Of a DNA stretch of 64,000 nt, positions 35,097 through 45,120 are shown piece after piece. Source of the stretch: Carboxylicivirga sp. (GTDB taxonomy: Bacteria; Bacteroidota; Bacteroidia; Bacteroidales; Marinilabiliaceae); assembly GCA_025210475.1 (NCBI GenBank), contig JAOARW010000021.1, forward strand, positions 62,001-126,000, read 5' to 3'. The first letter of the stretch is position 1. Each line of letters starts with the position of its first letter. Both the position numbers and the translations under genes were made by a program. The notes under the pieces are model-generated. The model saw only the letters and a program-made list of their open reading frames with translations. It did no database searches and was not told the origin of the DNA.

Positions 35097-38000
35097 ATGA
35101 AAAAAGATTTAATTCTGAGGTATCGGGATCGATACTGGCAGAGAAAGCTAATACTGCGTATGAAAGCAACTATGATGATATTGATGCTGGTCGTTTCGAT
35201 TAGCTATGGTAATAATTCGAATGCTCAGTCAAAGGTAAGCATAAAGGTGAAGAATGCTACTCTAATTGAGTTGCTGGAACAAATAGAGAATCAGTCAAAT
35301 GTCGGATTTGTATTTGATACCAAAGAGCTTGATTTGGAAAAACGGTATAGTATTCATCAGTCAAACATTCACGTGATAGACCTACTTGATAATATCTTAG
35401 AGAAGGATAAATATCTTTTAAGAGAAGTAGGTGATAATATTATTATTAAAAAGTTATTGATAGCACCTACTACAGAATCGCAAAACCAACAAAAACATAC
35501 TGTGACTGGTAAAGTAACTGATGCCACAGGAGAGCCATTACCTGGTGTAAATGTTTACGAAAAGATACAACCTCAAAACGGTGTTATAACTGGTGTTGAT
35601 GGTGCTTATCAGATAGAGGTATCCTCAGAAGATGTAATTCTTGTTTTTTCTTATATTGGATTTGAGAGTCAGGAGATTCACACAACAGGTCGAGCCTTAC
35701 TCGATATTACATTGGTAGAGGAAACAACAGGGTTGAACGAAGTGGTGGTGACCGCTCTAGGGATTAGTAAGGAGACAAAGAAGCTAGGTTTTTCGTTTCA
35801 AAAAGTGGATGGCGAAGAGTTACTCGCATCTGGTCGAGATCCAAATATTGCCAACAAATTAGCTGGCCGAGTAGCTGGATTGCAAATTAATAGTAACGCA
35901 GCTATTGGAGGATCAACAAGAATAGTATTAAGAGGAGAATCTTCTCTGTCGAAAGGAGGTAATACTCCGCTTATTGTTGTAAATGGTGTTCCTGTCGACA
36001 ATAATGTTTCAACTTCGGGAAGTATTGACTGGGGATCGGCAATTTCTGACATAAACCCTGATGATATTGAATCGATTAATGTTTTAAAAGGCCCCGTGGC
36101 AGCTGCTTTATATGGTTCGCGGGCTGGTAATGGTGCTATCGTTGTGGTTACAAAAACAGCCCAAAAGAATTCAGGGACAAGTGTTAGTTTTAGTTCGAGT
36201 CTTATGTTCGACGAAATTCTTAAATATCCGGATACATATCAATATAAATATGGATCGGGCCGACCGAACGGTACTGCAAAAAGTTACAATCCTTCCGACT
36301 TTTCTTATAATCCGGGTGTGTATGATGAAGCCTGGTCGGATACACCGTATGATCCCAATTTATTAGTCGAATGGTGGTGGTCTGAAACAAGTAGTGGTGC
36401 ACGAGCGGGTGATACAGAATTGATTCAAGGCGTTTCAGTAAAGTCTCCTTATGTGTCGAATGGAATGAATAACTACGAACAGTACTATGAAACGGGCTTG
36501 AATTTTACCAACAGTGTATCTGTTTCCAGTGGCGGAGAAAAACATAACTTTAGGATTTCCTATACGAACATGGATCAGAAGGGGGTTGCACCTGGAACGG
36601 ATCTGAAACGACAAAACTTCTCTGTCAGTGCAGGTGGTGAAATATCCAAAAAATTAAGAGTAAGTACGAATGTTAACTATGTTAACATATCCAGTGATAA
36701 TCGCCCTGATAATAGCTGGGGGCAAAACCGTATTGGTTACCTGTTAGCATGGATGGCTCCGGGTACTCATTTGGATAAGTTAGAGGAGTATTGGCAACGA
36801 GGCCTTGAAGGGCAAGCTCAGATTGGCTGGCGGGGCCAAAGTCATAATAATCCTTATTTTGTAGCCCATGAAGTACTTCGAGGGCTGAATAAAGACCGCT
36901 TATTTGGTAATACGGCTGCTACTTATTCCTTTAACAAATATTTAAAACTTATCGCAAGGTTTGGTATGGATTTAACAAGTCAGCTGATCACGGAGCGAAA
37001 CGGTTTTGGTTCTTTCAAACAAAATCCAGAGTATTACGAGAACAGAGATAATAAATTAGAGACGAACACCGATTTCCTACTGACTTATGATCGTGAATTA
37101 ACTGAGAAGTGGGATTTAAGTGCTTCAGTAGGGGGTAATTTACTGCATATAAATAATAGGTATGTATCAAATAGAGCAAAAAATTTAGTTTCTCCTGGTA
37201 TATACACATTAACGAACGCGGAAATAAGTAATAGATCTGTTGGTCAGGGTTTTTATGAAAAAAAGGTGAATAGTTTATACGCTGTCACAACGCTTTCGTA
37301 TGCTAATGCTATTACCTTGGACGTGACAGCCAGAAATGATTGGTCCAGTACATTACCAAAAGAGAATAGAAGTTATTTTTACCCCTCTGCTTCATTAGGG
37401 TTCTTATTACCGGAATTAATACCAGCTTTACCTAATGCTATTTCATTTTTAAAATTAAGACTGGCAGCAGCACAGGTTGGAAAGGACACTAGTCCTTATC
37501 AAGGGCAAAATTTATTCCATACAAGCAATTATGGCGGTGTTGTTGGTTATTATACGGGGAGTGGTTTATCAAACCCCGAATTAAAACCTGAAAAAACAAC
37601 ATCTTACGAAGTAGGTTTTGACTCTAAATTCTTTGGAAATCGGTTGGGATTAGATTTTACTTATTACCAATCTAACAATATCAATCAAGTATTAGGTGCC
37701 GCATTACCAATTTCATCAGGCTACGGGAGCAGGACCATTAATGCCGGTAAGATTGAAAATAAAGGTATTGAGATAGTTCTAACCGGAACACCCTTGAGAA
37801 CCAATGATTTTAGTTGGGATATTATGGCCAACTTTGGTAAAAATGAGACTACAGTTGTAGAATTAGCAGAAGGCCTAACAAGAAAATATATCGGAGGCAA
37901 TGCAGGTGGTGATCTGGAAATCATTTCGGAAGTCGGGAAATCGGTTTTTGGTATTTATGGCAAAAAGCATCTGACAGTAGATGACCCCGATAGCCCGCAT

Positions 38001-38606
38001 TTTGGGAGAGAAATATATGACAGCAATGGTCTGGTGGTATTAACCGCCAAGAACGAGTACCTTGGAGATGCAAATCCGGAGTGGATACTTGGGCTCACAA
38101 ACAATTTTACTTATAAAAATTTTAGACTTGGTATCTTATTGGATTATCGTCATGGTGGTAAAGTTTATTCGGGCATTACCAATGTTATGTACCGTGGAGG
38201 GTATAATACCGAAACTGTAAAATGGCGAGAAGAAGGAGTCATTGGCGATGGCGTTGTAAGTGATGGCAATGGTGGTTATACCGAAAATACAACGATGTTG
38301 ATTGGAGCTGATATAAAGAACAAATGGATTGGTAATTATAGAAGAGCAAGAGACAAATTTTTATATGATGGATCTTACCTTAAAGTTCGTGATGTGTCCT
38401 TATCCTATGCGCTTCCAAATTCCCTGCTGTCAAAAACACCTTTTAGCGGTGTGAATGTGGCTTTAGTTGGTAGAAATCTCTTTGTATTCTCAGATGTTCC
38501 TAACCAGGATCCTGATGTTTATCTGGAAGGTGTACCGGGAAATTCTGGTAGTTATTACATACCTACTACACGGAGCTATGGTCTTAATTTAAACATTAAT
38601 TTTTAA
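35097..38606 (+). CDS. SusC/RagA-family TonB-dependent transducer, PUL 2
   Basis: 1169 residues. After an export segment (about 22-44) come an STN domain (about 46-115, SIKVKNATLIELLEQIE), a carboxypeptidase-D-regulatory-like domain (about 134-210, VTGKVTDATGEPLPGVNV), a TonB box region near GLNEVVVTALG, a plug (about 220-355, with VAAALYGSRAGNGAIVVVTK) and the barrel to the end (LNLNINF). It works with the SusD encoded 3 bases downstream. Because a PI-PLC fusion, an EEP enzyme, a second PI-PLC and GH97 follow, its ligand is likely a glycosylated product of those enzymes. Confidence 0.96.
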   Translation: MKKDLILRYRDRYWQRKLILRMKATMMILMLVVSISYGNNSNAQSKVSIKVKNATLIELLEQIENQSNVGFVFDTKELDLEKRYSIHQSNIHVIDLLDNILEKDKYLLREVGDNIIIKKLLIAPTTESQNQQKHTVTGKVTDATGEPLPGVNVYEKIQPQNGVITGVDGAYQIEVSSEDVILVFSYIGFESQEIHTTGRALLDITLVEETTGLNEVVVTALGISKETKKLGFSFQKVDGEELLASGRDPNIANKLAGRVAGLQINSNAAIGGSTRIVLRGESSLSKGGNTPLIVVNGVPVDNNVSTSGSIDWGSAISDINPDDIESINVLKGPVAAALYGSRAGNGAIVVVTKTAQKNSGTSVSFSSSLMFDEILKYPDTYQYKYGSGRPNGTAKSYNPSDFSYNPGVYDEAWSDTPYDPNLLVEWWWSETSSGARAGDTELIQGVSVKSPYVSNGMNNYEQYYETGLNFTNSVSVSSGGEKHNFRISYTNMDQKGVAPGTDLKRQNFSVSAGGEISKKLRVSTNVNYVNISSDNRPDNSWGQNRIGYLLAWMAPGTHLDKLEEYWQRGLEGQAQIGWRGQSHNNPYFVAHEVLRGLNKDRLFGNTAATYSFNKYLKLIARFGMDLTSQLITERNGFGSFKQNPEYYENRDNKLETNTDFLLTYDRELTEKWDLSASVGGNLLHINNRYVSNRAKNLVSPGIYTLTNAEISNRSVGQGFYEKKVNSLYAVTTLSYANAITLDVTARNDWSSTLPKENRSYFYPSASLGFLLPELIPALPNAISFLKLRLAAAQVGKDTSPYQGQNLFHTSNYGGVVGYYTGSGLSNPELKPEKTTSYEVGFDSKFFGNRLGLDFTYYQSNNINQVLGAALPISSGYGSRTINAGKIENKGIEIVLTGTPLRTNDFSWDIMANFGKNETTVVELAEGLTRKYIGGNAGGDLEIISEVGKSVFGIYGKKHLTVDDPDSPHFGREIYDSNGLVVLTAKNEYLGDANPEWILGLTNNFTYKNFRLGILLDYRHGGKVYSGITNVMYRGGYNTETVKWREEGVIGDGVVSDGNGGYTENTTMLIGADIKNKWIGNYRRARDKFLYDGSYLKVRDVSLSYALPNSLLSKTPFSGVNVALVGRNLFVFSDVPNQDPDVYLEGVPGNSGSYYIPTTRSYGLNLNINF

Positions 38607-38609
38607 GAT

Positions 38610-40070
38610 ATGAAAGTTTTAAATTGCTATTATACAAAAATATCCTCAGTTTTAATCTTGCTGTTAACCTTGAGTGCTTGCGAAGATTTTGATGATATTA
38701 ACACGCCTAAGACTGGGGTGACTTCTCCTGATCCAAGTTCTCTATTTCCCGAGTTAATAACGGTACCGTCGAAAGATAATGGCCGGCAAAGTATTAACCT
38801 GTTTAATAAACTGGTGCAATACACAACAAGAGGAGAGGATGTGATTGGTGATAAATGGGATGTAGAGTCCATTAGTCCTTGGTGGGATGTGACCTATAAT
38901 ACCATGCGGCATGCTAATATAGTTTTGGAAGCAGGAGAGGGGTATGAGAACCACAAGGGGGCAGCCCTGGTCATAAAATCATATGTGTTTTATGTGTTAA
39001 CAAGTCTCTATGGGGATATACCATATTCCGAAGCCGGACAGGGTATGGAAGGTAGTTACTTTCCTAAGTATGACACCCAGGAGGAAGTGTTTAAAGGCCT
39101 GATTACAGATCTGGAACAGGCCAATTCATTATTAGGTACCGGCACCATTAATATGACGGCAGATATACTATACGACGGGGATGTGTTGAAATGGAAGAAA
39201 TTTGCCAATTCCTTATTAATTCGAGTGCTTATGGCTCAGTCTTCACAAGTAAACCCATCAGTTAAGTTGCAAGCTATTATCGATAATCCGGAAACTTATC
39301 CGATTTTTGAAGATTACACAGATCAGCCTACTTTTAAATACAGTAGCAGTGTTGATTTTGAGTATTCAGGTTGGCTAGAGTCTACCTATGCCTGTAAAAC
39401 ATATGTGGATATAGTTAAAGGTTTAGGTGATGAGCGGATAAAAACCGCTGCATCGCTTTCTGTCAATGGAAGTGAATACATCGGAGCACCGCAAGCTACC
39501 AATGATTTGATTGAAGCCGACGATGTGTCCCTTCAATCGAGTTTAATCTTAGATAATCGCACCCATCCTTTTGTTCAAACGGTGTGGATGCAAACAGCAG
39601 AACTTCAGTTGCTACTTGCGGAGGCGGTAGAGAAGGGATACCTAAGTGGAGGATCGGATGTGGCCGAGGCCTACTATCAGGCTGGTATAAAATCATCTTA
39701 TGAGTATCAAAAATCACTGAATGATAAGGTTGTTGAAGCTGGCTTAATGATGGAGCCAATGGATGATTTTAACGAAAGCTACTATCTAAAGCCTGAAGTG
39801 GCATTTACTTCAGAAACAGAAGCTAACTTGACTAAAATTAATACTCAGATGTATATCGCACTATTTAATGATATGGAGATGTACTTTTATCAAAGAAGAA
39901 CGGTTACACCGGAGTTAGTAGTTGGTGTATTACATAGGAATGAAGGCAGACCTCCAGTCAGGTTTATTTATCCTGAAAGTGAAAAATCCCTCAATACAGA
40001 CGCTTACGAAGAGGCTATTCGCAGACAAGGTGCTGATGATGTAAATACAAAAATGTGGTTGCTGAAATAG
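38610..40070 (+). CDS. SusD-like (SusD/RagB) outer-membrane lipoprotein, PUL 2
   Basis: 486 residues. The lipobox is LLTLSACED (Cys about 24). It belongs to the shorter SusD branch, with EDFDDINTPKTGV after the Cys, IVLEAGEGYENHKGAALVIKSYVF (early landmark), LTSLYGDIPYSEAG, a KWKKFANSLLIRVLM helix and LQLLLAEAVEKGYL. It captures ligands for the neighbouring SusC barrel. Its sequence is quite different from the SusD encoded at 9886, so the two PULs probably bind different ligands. Confidence 0.93.
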   Translation: MKVLNCYYTKISSVLILLLTLSACEDFDDINTPKTGVTSPDPSSLFPELITVPSKDNGRQSINLFNKLVQYTTRGEDVIGDKWDVESISPWWDVTYNTMRHANIVLEAGEGYENHKGAALVIKSYVFYVLTSLYGDIPYSEAGQGMEGSYFPKYDTQEEVFKGLITDLEQANSLLGTGTINMTADILYDGDVLKWKKFANSLLIRVLMAQSSQVNPSVKLQAIIDNPETYPIFEDYTDQPTFKYSSSVDFEYSGWLESTYACKTYVDIVKGLGDERIKTAASLSVNGSEYIGAPQATNDLIEADDVSLQSSLILDNRTHPFVQTVWMQTAELQLLLAEAVEKGYLSGGSDVAEAYYQAGIKSSYEYQKSLNDKVVEAGLMMEPMDDFNESYYLKPEVAFTSETEANLTKINTQMYIALFNDMEMYFYQRRTVTPELVVGVLHRNEGRPPVRFIYPESEKSLNTDAYEEAIRRQGADDVNTKMWLLK

Positions 40071-40103
40071 ATGATGTCAAAGTGACCTTTAAAATTTAAA
40101 CGT

Positions 40104-41852
40104 ATGAAAGCGAAGATATTTAATAAAATTGCACTCCTTTTGGTTTTGATCATAGGTGGGATAAGTAGCTGTGATAAGGCATATGAATATTCCAGACCTG
40201 ATATTGATACAGATACACGACTGGTAGGAAAAGAAGGTTTTTATATACGACATGTAAGCCCCAGAACAGGTGATGAGTATTCAGACGATCAGTTGCGTGA
40301 ATTAGGCTATGATCCTTATAAAGGCGACCAGTATACAGATCAGTCTCCTGTGGATTTAACGATTGTGGTTGAAGCCAAACCTCTGAATATTGTAGTGACC
40401 TCAACACCAGACCAGACTGTACTTGCTACTCTAACCGAGTTTACAGAAAGTGAAGGTAAGTATTTAGCGTCCTACAGCACCACTGTTACGGATCTGAATT
40501 TGGGAATTGGTGAAAGTGCAACCTTGTTGTTTAGTGTGACCTATGATGATCTGGGGCAAGATGGACGAGATTACGCTTCATTAAATAGAATAACCTACAA
40601 AATTACCCGGATAGCGAAGTACCCAATTATTGGAGTTGAGTTTTTCGCTTACTTGCAAAAGTTAACAGGTGAGCTAATAGGTTTGGAAACGAGTGATAAT
40701 GCATCAAAAAAAGCTAAACACAGTATTGTTGGCTCTAAGATTACTTTTGATGGCGTAAATGATAAGGCTACACTAACAGAAACACCATCGTTGGACTTCA
40801 CGCACACGGAAGATTTCTCCATCGGTTTATGGGTGAATTCCACTTCTTCTGAAAGCGATCCGGCTATGATTTCTGACCAAGACTGGTCAAGTTCCTATAA
40901 TAAGGGTTTTACTTTAGCCTTTAAAGGTGCCACATGGAGATCTGTTATTTGTGATGAATCAGCACAAGCTGATGGCAGCACCAATGGGACCGTTCCTATC
41001 AATGACGGTCAGTGGCATTTTCTAGCTGTTACGTTTGACCGCGACGGCGATATGAAGATGTACCAGGACGGCATTGAGGTGAGCAGTACAGATATGTCGA
41101 GTGTAGGCAATATTGATAATGGTAATCCTATCCGTTTTGCTCAAGATGGTACAGGCGAATACTCTAAATTTTTCGCGGGAAATATAGGTAATGCCTACAT
41201 ATTTGATTATGTACTTGACCCGGCTGATGTAAAGGCCATGTCACTTGGAGCAACCGGAGTAGAACTGAGACGACAAAGCGCACCGAATAAAAATTTAGCC
41301 ATCACAGATGCCAGTTCAGGAATTGTTAATGAAGATGGTTTTGTTGGATTTGAGTTTGATGGTGTTGATGATTTAGCAACGATCGACGATACAGACTTGG
41401 ATTTTAGAATAGCAGGTGATTTTTCAGTGTCAACCTGGGTGAAAACAACGGCCACGAATAGTGACCCTTCTATATTAGGAGATAAAGATTGGGGCAGTGG
41501 TAATAATCCAGGTTTTGTAATGACTTTTACCGGTGGTGATTGGAAGATCAATTTAGCTGATGACGATCGTGTACGTATTGATGTTTCAGGTGGAATAGTT
41601 AATGATGGAGAATGGCACATGCTTACAGCTACGATTGATAGAGATGGCCTTTGTAATGTTTATCAGGATGGTGTCTTAGTTTCATCTAAGGATATGTCAC
41701 ATCTTGGTGCTATGACGAGTGGTTATCCGGTTCGCATAGCACAAGACGGTACCGGTACTTACAGCCACTGGTTTGGAGGAAAAGTTGCGAACAGTATTAT
41801 TTTCGATTATGCTTTGACAAAAGAAGAAGTATTTGAATTATACAGTGAGTAA
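40104..41852 (+). CDS. Surface lipoprotein with two LamG (concanavalin-like) domains
   Basis: 582 residues. Lipobox GGISSCDK (Cys about 23). The N-terminal region (about 25-180) is an Ig-like domain typical of proteins in the SusE position. Two tandem laminin-G-like jelly rolls follow at about 205-385 and 410-580. Both contain the F(D)GVDD/NDKAT start, a DFS(I/V)xxWV strand, WHxLxxTxDRDG and a terminal IFDYxL strand. No hydrolase residues are apparent, so it is probably a glycan-binding surface protein of PUL 2. The two LamG repeats are similar to each other and probably arose by duplication. Confidence 0.8.
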   Translation: MKAKIFNKIALLLVLIIGGISSCDKAYEYSRPDIDTDTRLVGKEGFYIRHVSPRTGDEYSDDQLRELGYDPYKGDQYTDQSPVDLTIVVEAKPLNIVVTSTPDQTVLATLTEFTESEGKYLASYSTTVTDLNLGIGESATLLFSVTYDDLGQDGRDYASLNRITYKITRIAKYPIIGVEFFAYLQKLTGELIGLETSDNASKKAKHSIVGSKITFDGVNDKATLTETPSLDFTHTEDFSIGLWVNSTSSESDPAMISDQDWSSSYNKGFTLAFKGATWRSVICDESAQADGSTNGTVPINDGQWHFLAVTFDRDGDMKMYQDGIEVSSTDMSSVGNIDNGNPIRFAQDGTGEYSKFFAGNIGNAYIFDYVLDPADVKAMSLGATGVELRRQSAPNKNLAITDASSGIVNEDGFVGFEFDGVDDLATIDDTDLDFRIAGDFSVSTWVKTTATNSDPSILGDKDWGSGNNPGFVMTFTGGDWKINLADDDRVRIDVSGGIVNDGEWHMLTATIDRDGLCNVYQDGVLVSSKDMSHLGAMTSGYPVRIAQDGTGTYSHWFGGKVANSIIFDYALTKEEVFELYSE

Positions 41853-41875
41853 ACTGAGCTAGGTGATTATAATAA

Positions 41876-41905
41876 GGGGGAATGCAGGATAGCATTCCCT
41901 TTTGC
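41876..41905 (+). terminator. Intrinsic terminator after the LamG lipoprotein gene
   Basis: A perfect 8-bp stem GGGAATGC/GCATTCCC with loop AGGATA is followed by TTTTG. It separates the SusCD-LamG transcript from the phosphodiesterase genes that follow, which may therefore have their own promoter or be reached by read-through. Confidence 0.8.
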
Positions 41906-42048
41906 CAGATATTTTTATTTCTTACCAATTGCCGAAAAACGATGAGGTAACAATCTAGGGTGTGGTTGTGATTGCCCTTATTTTCATGATTTGAACTCCC
42001 TTATTCAGAATAGCATTTGTGTTATTTCCTAAATCCAACTAATTTGTA

Positions 42049-43983
42049 ATGAAAAAACAATTAAAAAAAAGAATGGCCATGTTATTATTGTTAACATGCG
42101 CAGTCAGCCTTTCTTATGGAACAGATTGGTCCGCAAATTTCAATGCTGTTACTTATAGTGGTAACGCACGAAATCTTTATTTTTATAAAACAGCCTTAAA
42201 GGCAAAGTACGATGTAGCAGATGAAGCGCTTGTTCACCGGGAATTAGAAATGGGTTGGCTTACAGGATGGAGCAAAGGAAGTGGAGGATTTGATGCTGCT
42301 TGTTATGTCCCTAATGGTGGATATGATGTCTATTATTTTGCAGGTGATGAGTATGCACGGGTGGATGAAAATACCGGAATATTAGAAGGGTATTCATCCA
42401 TTTCTAACGGATGGCCCGGACTTGCCAATACTTATTTTCAATCTGATATTGATGCAGCCTGTTTTTCCGGTACCACTGAGCGAAAGGTATATTTGTTTAA
42501 AGGCGATCGCTACGTGTCTTATAGTCTTGAAACAGAAACCATTTTAAGCAACCATACCATTGCTGCTGGTTGGCCCGGACTTACTGATCCCTACTGGCAA
42601 TCAGATATTGAGTCTGCTTGCTATTCAGGTTACGAGCGGAGTATTTATTTTTTTAAAGGTGACAGGTATGTAAGGTACAATGTAGCCAATGAAACAATAG
42701 AATCTCAAGGGACTGTTCAAAAAGGATGGAGAGCGCTTTTGGCTGCAGAAGCACCTGATTTTAATGGAGTACAGTGGATGACTCAAGCGTATCCGTACAT
42801 CAAAGATAAAAAGTTTAATGAGATAGCCATTTTGGGAAGTCATAATGCCATGTATTTGGATAATAATGCCGCCAATGTTTGTTTTGTTCAATCGCGCGCT
42901 CTTGATGCACAATTTAGATGCGGATCCAGGTTATTTGAGTTGCGTCCATATCGCGAATCAAACGGTTCATGGGGTGGATTTCATGGCGGTTTTTGTGTGC
43001 CTGAAAAATATGATGTAATTGGTCAGCTTACAGCGATAAAAAATTTATTGCTTGGTGAAGCTCAAAATGATATTGTCATCTTTTTCGTATCAGATATCAA
43101 GAGTCCAAATCTGTCAAATAGTGAAGTTTCTATTAGAGCAATGGAAGAACTTTTTTTATGTGTTTTTGGCGACCTGATAATTACCAAGTCTGAGGCGCCA
43201 AATGGAGCACTCGGATATACTCTGGATGAACTGCTCTTAAAAGGTAACCTTATAATCCATGGCTTAAACGCTCCAGGTTATGATGATTATGTGTTGGGAG
43301 TGGATGATTATTATGGTATACCTTTTCCTTCGTATGAAAAGGATAGCTTTTTTGGCAGCGGTACAAAAGAAGCGAAAAATTATGCCGTTGCAGCAGATTC
43401 ATATTTAGCATACTATTATAGTGAAAGCCCGAACACCTTTAATATTTTGGGAGCAAGTATGGCGCTTAATGCCAACTTACGAAAAAGTGGATACAATTTT
43501 AATAAGTATCTACATGATAATAGAATAAAGACGTGGCTCAATGCCGGTTATAGTTGGATTCATAAGGTAGACTATGTAGGAGATACCCGTTATGGTTCGG
43601 ATCAAACTTCTAATACTGCGCGTCATTTTTATCAGGAAGCTGTTGCACGAGGAATAGAAACTCAGCAAAATTTAAAATCTAAATTGAGCTTCATCAGCGA
43701 TATCCCGGAAAAGGAAATGTCGGTTGAAAATCACACATTAAAATTATGGCCCAATCCAACGGGAGGTGAAGATGTTAAAATTAGCTATAATAGTGAAGTA
43801 GAAGGTAATGCCACAATTAAGCTTTATTCAATAGGAGGGCAGGTAGTTCTGCGAAAAGATGAAACTGCTAATGTTGGTAATAACAGCATTATAATTAATG
43901 TGTCTGATACCAAACCAGGTATTTATTTAGTGGAATTGATTACGAATAACATAAGGCAAACGAGGGGTTTAATAGTTCAATAG
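42049..43983 (+). CDS. Hemopexin-repeat / PI-PLC-like / T9SS fusion protein
   Basis: 644 residues. A signal peptide (1-24, ending SYGTD) is followed by four hemopexin-type blades (about 35-235) with repeated YxFxGDxYxRY segments such as FKGDRYVSYS and FKGDRYVRYN and interleaved GWPGL turns. A PI-PLC X-like domain (about 245-555) has ILGSHNAMYLD (H265) and GGFHGGF (H312), placed like the two catalytic histidines of bacterial PI-PLC. A type A sorting domain closes the protein (LKLWPNPTGG...PGIYLVELI). PI-PLCs cut phosphatidylinositol or GPI lipids by intramolecular transfer. T9SS export would place it outside the cell. Other phosphodiester or glycan substrates are possible. Confidence 0.82.
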   Translation: MKKQLKKRMAMLLLLTCAVSLSYGTDWSANFNAVTYSGNARNLYFYKTALKAKYDVADEALVHRELEMGWLTGWSKGSGGFDAACYVPNGGYDVYYFAGDEYARVDENTGILEGYSSISNGWPGLANTYFQSDIDAACFSGTTERKVYLFKGDRYVSYSLETETILSNHTIAAGWPGLTDPYWQSDIESACYSGYERSIYFFKGDRYVRYNVANETIESQGTVQKGWRALLAAEAPDFNGVQWMTQAYPYIKDKKFNEIAILGSHNAMYLDNNAANVCFVQSRALDAQFRCGSRLFELRPYRESNGSWGGFHGGFCVPEKYDVIGQLTAIKNLLLGEAQNDIVIFFVSDIKSPNLSNSEVSIRAMEELFLCVFGDLIITKSEAPNGALGYTLDELLLKGNLIIHGLNAPGYDDYVLGVDDYYGIPFPSYEKDSFFGSGTKEAKNYAVAADSYLAYYYSESPNTFNILGASMALNANLRKSGYNFNKYLHDNRIKTWLNAGYSWIHKVDYVGDTRYGSDQTSNTARHFYQEAVARGIETQQNLKSKLSFISDIPEKEMSVENHTLKLWPNPTGGEDVKISYNSEVEGNATIKLYSIGGQVVLRKDETANVGNNSIIINVSDTKPGIYLVELITNNIRQTRGLIVQ

Positions 43984-44178
43984 CTGATTATAGCAATTGA
44001 TAATTACAATATGAAAGATTAAAAGTTTGCCCGGAATAAACAAATACAATAGTATTTTGTCTTTATTGGGTTGAAGCAAATTGAAATTCATATATAAATA
44101 TCGGTGTGCTTATACTTTAGGTGAAAATTTAGTCAATAGAAAGGACGTGGTTTTACGCCATTTAATTACAAATAAATA

Positions 44179-45120
44179 ATGAATATCGCATTTAAATTAA
44201 AATATATATTAGCAATACTGCTTTTGGCAGGTAGTGCACTATGCTATAATGTAAAAGGACAAAATTTGCGTGTATTGACGTTTAATATTTGGGATCCAGG
44301 TGATTATTCCTGGTGGGAAAAAAGGGGGAGTTATCCGGTAGATGCAGTTGTTGACTATCTTACTGAAGATAATGCCGATGTTTTAATACTACAGGAGGTG
44401 ACCCTTGAATCCGGTCAGGAGGAACAAGTCTATGCGCGTATCAAACGACAACTGGAGGAAAAAGGCTACCAATATACAGCTTTTTACCGACCTGATTACT
44501 CAAAAGGAGTTGGTAGAGTGGGGTATATCTCAGGAATGAGTGGCTCCGGTTATCCACTGGTGATATTGAGTAAGTTGCCGATTCAGGAGACCTATGCTGT
44601 ACAAACCATGGATGGGAAAACCATGTCGAAGGGGGTGCTTGGTGTCAAGGTTCTCTTTAATAATGAATCATTGTATGTGTTTAATACCCATTTGAGTATC
44701 GGATCCCCTTTTACAGATGAGGAAGTGAGTAAAGTAGCATTGCCGTTTGTCAACAGTGTTGTTGCTGATAGTCCCGTAATTTTTGCCGGTGATTGGAACA
44801 GCCCTTCTGCATTTGATTTCCCGGATTCAGCTAAGACCATTGGGCAGTATCATTATTCATCCAAAACCACGCAGCCTCTGCTGGATAGTGGTTTCGTTGA
44901 TGTTTATCCCATAGCCGTACAAAAACGGGATATTCAAAAAGATGCTACTTGTCCCGGGCAGGACGACTACATAAAACGGGTTGACAGAATTTATTCGAGA
45001 AACACAAATTTGAGACCGGTGAAAGCGTGGGTGAAAGAAAATCCCTGGGAATACATTGACTTAGTTGATCATTTGGGTGTAGTTGTAGAATTTGAGGTGA
45101 TGAAAGATGCAGGTAACTAA
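44179..45120 (+). CDS. Exported endonuclease/exonuclease/phosphatase (EEP) family enzyme, sphingomyelinase-like
   Basis: 313 residues. The signal peptide ends about residue 28 (NVKGQN). EEP landmarks are LTFNIWD (Asn), LILQEV (metal-binding Glu), NTHLS (His), FAGDWNSPSAFD (Asp/Asn pair) and a late LVDHLGVVVEF (Asp-His). The family includes neutral sphingomyelinases, inositol polyphosphate phosphatases and nucleases. An exported form next to PI-PLCs fits a lipid- or inositol-phosphate-directed phosphodiesterase better than a nuclease, but this is inference. Its end overlaps the start of the next gene by 14 bases (translational coupling). Confidence 0.85.
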   Translation: MNIAFKLKYILAILLLAGSALCYNVKGQNLRVLTFNIWDPGDYSWWEKRGSYPVDAVVDYLTEDNADVLILQEVTLESGQEEQVYARIKRQLEEKGYQYTAFYRPDYSKGVGRVGYISGMSGSGYPLVILSKLPIQETYAVQTMDGKTMSKGVLGVKVLFNNESLYVFNTHLSIGSPFTDEEVSKVALPFVNSVVADSPVIFAGDWNSPSAFDFPDSAKTIGQYHYSSKTTQPLLDSGFVDVYPIAVQKRDIQKDATCPGQDDYIKRVDRIYSRNTNLRPVKAWVKENPWEYIDLVDHLGVVVEFEVMKDAGN

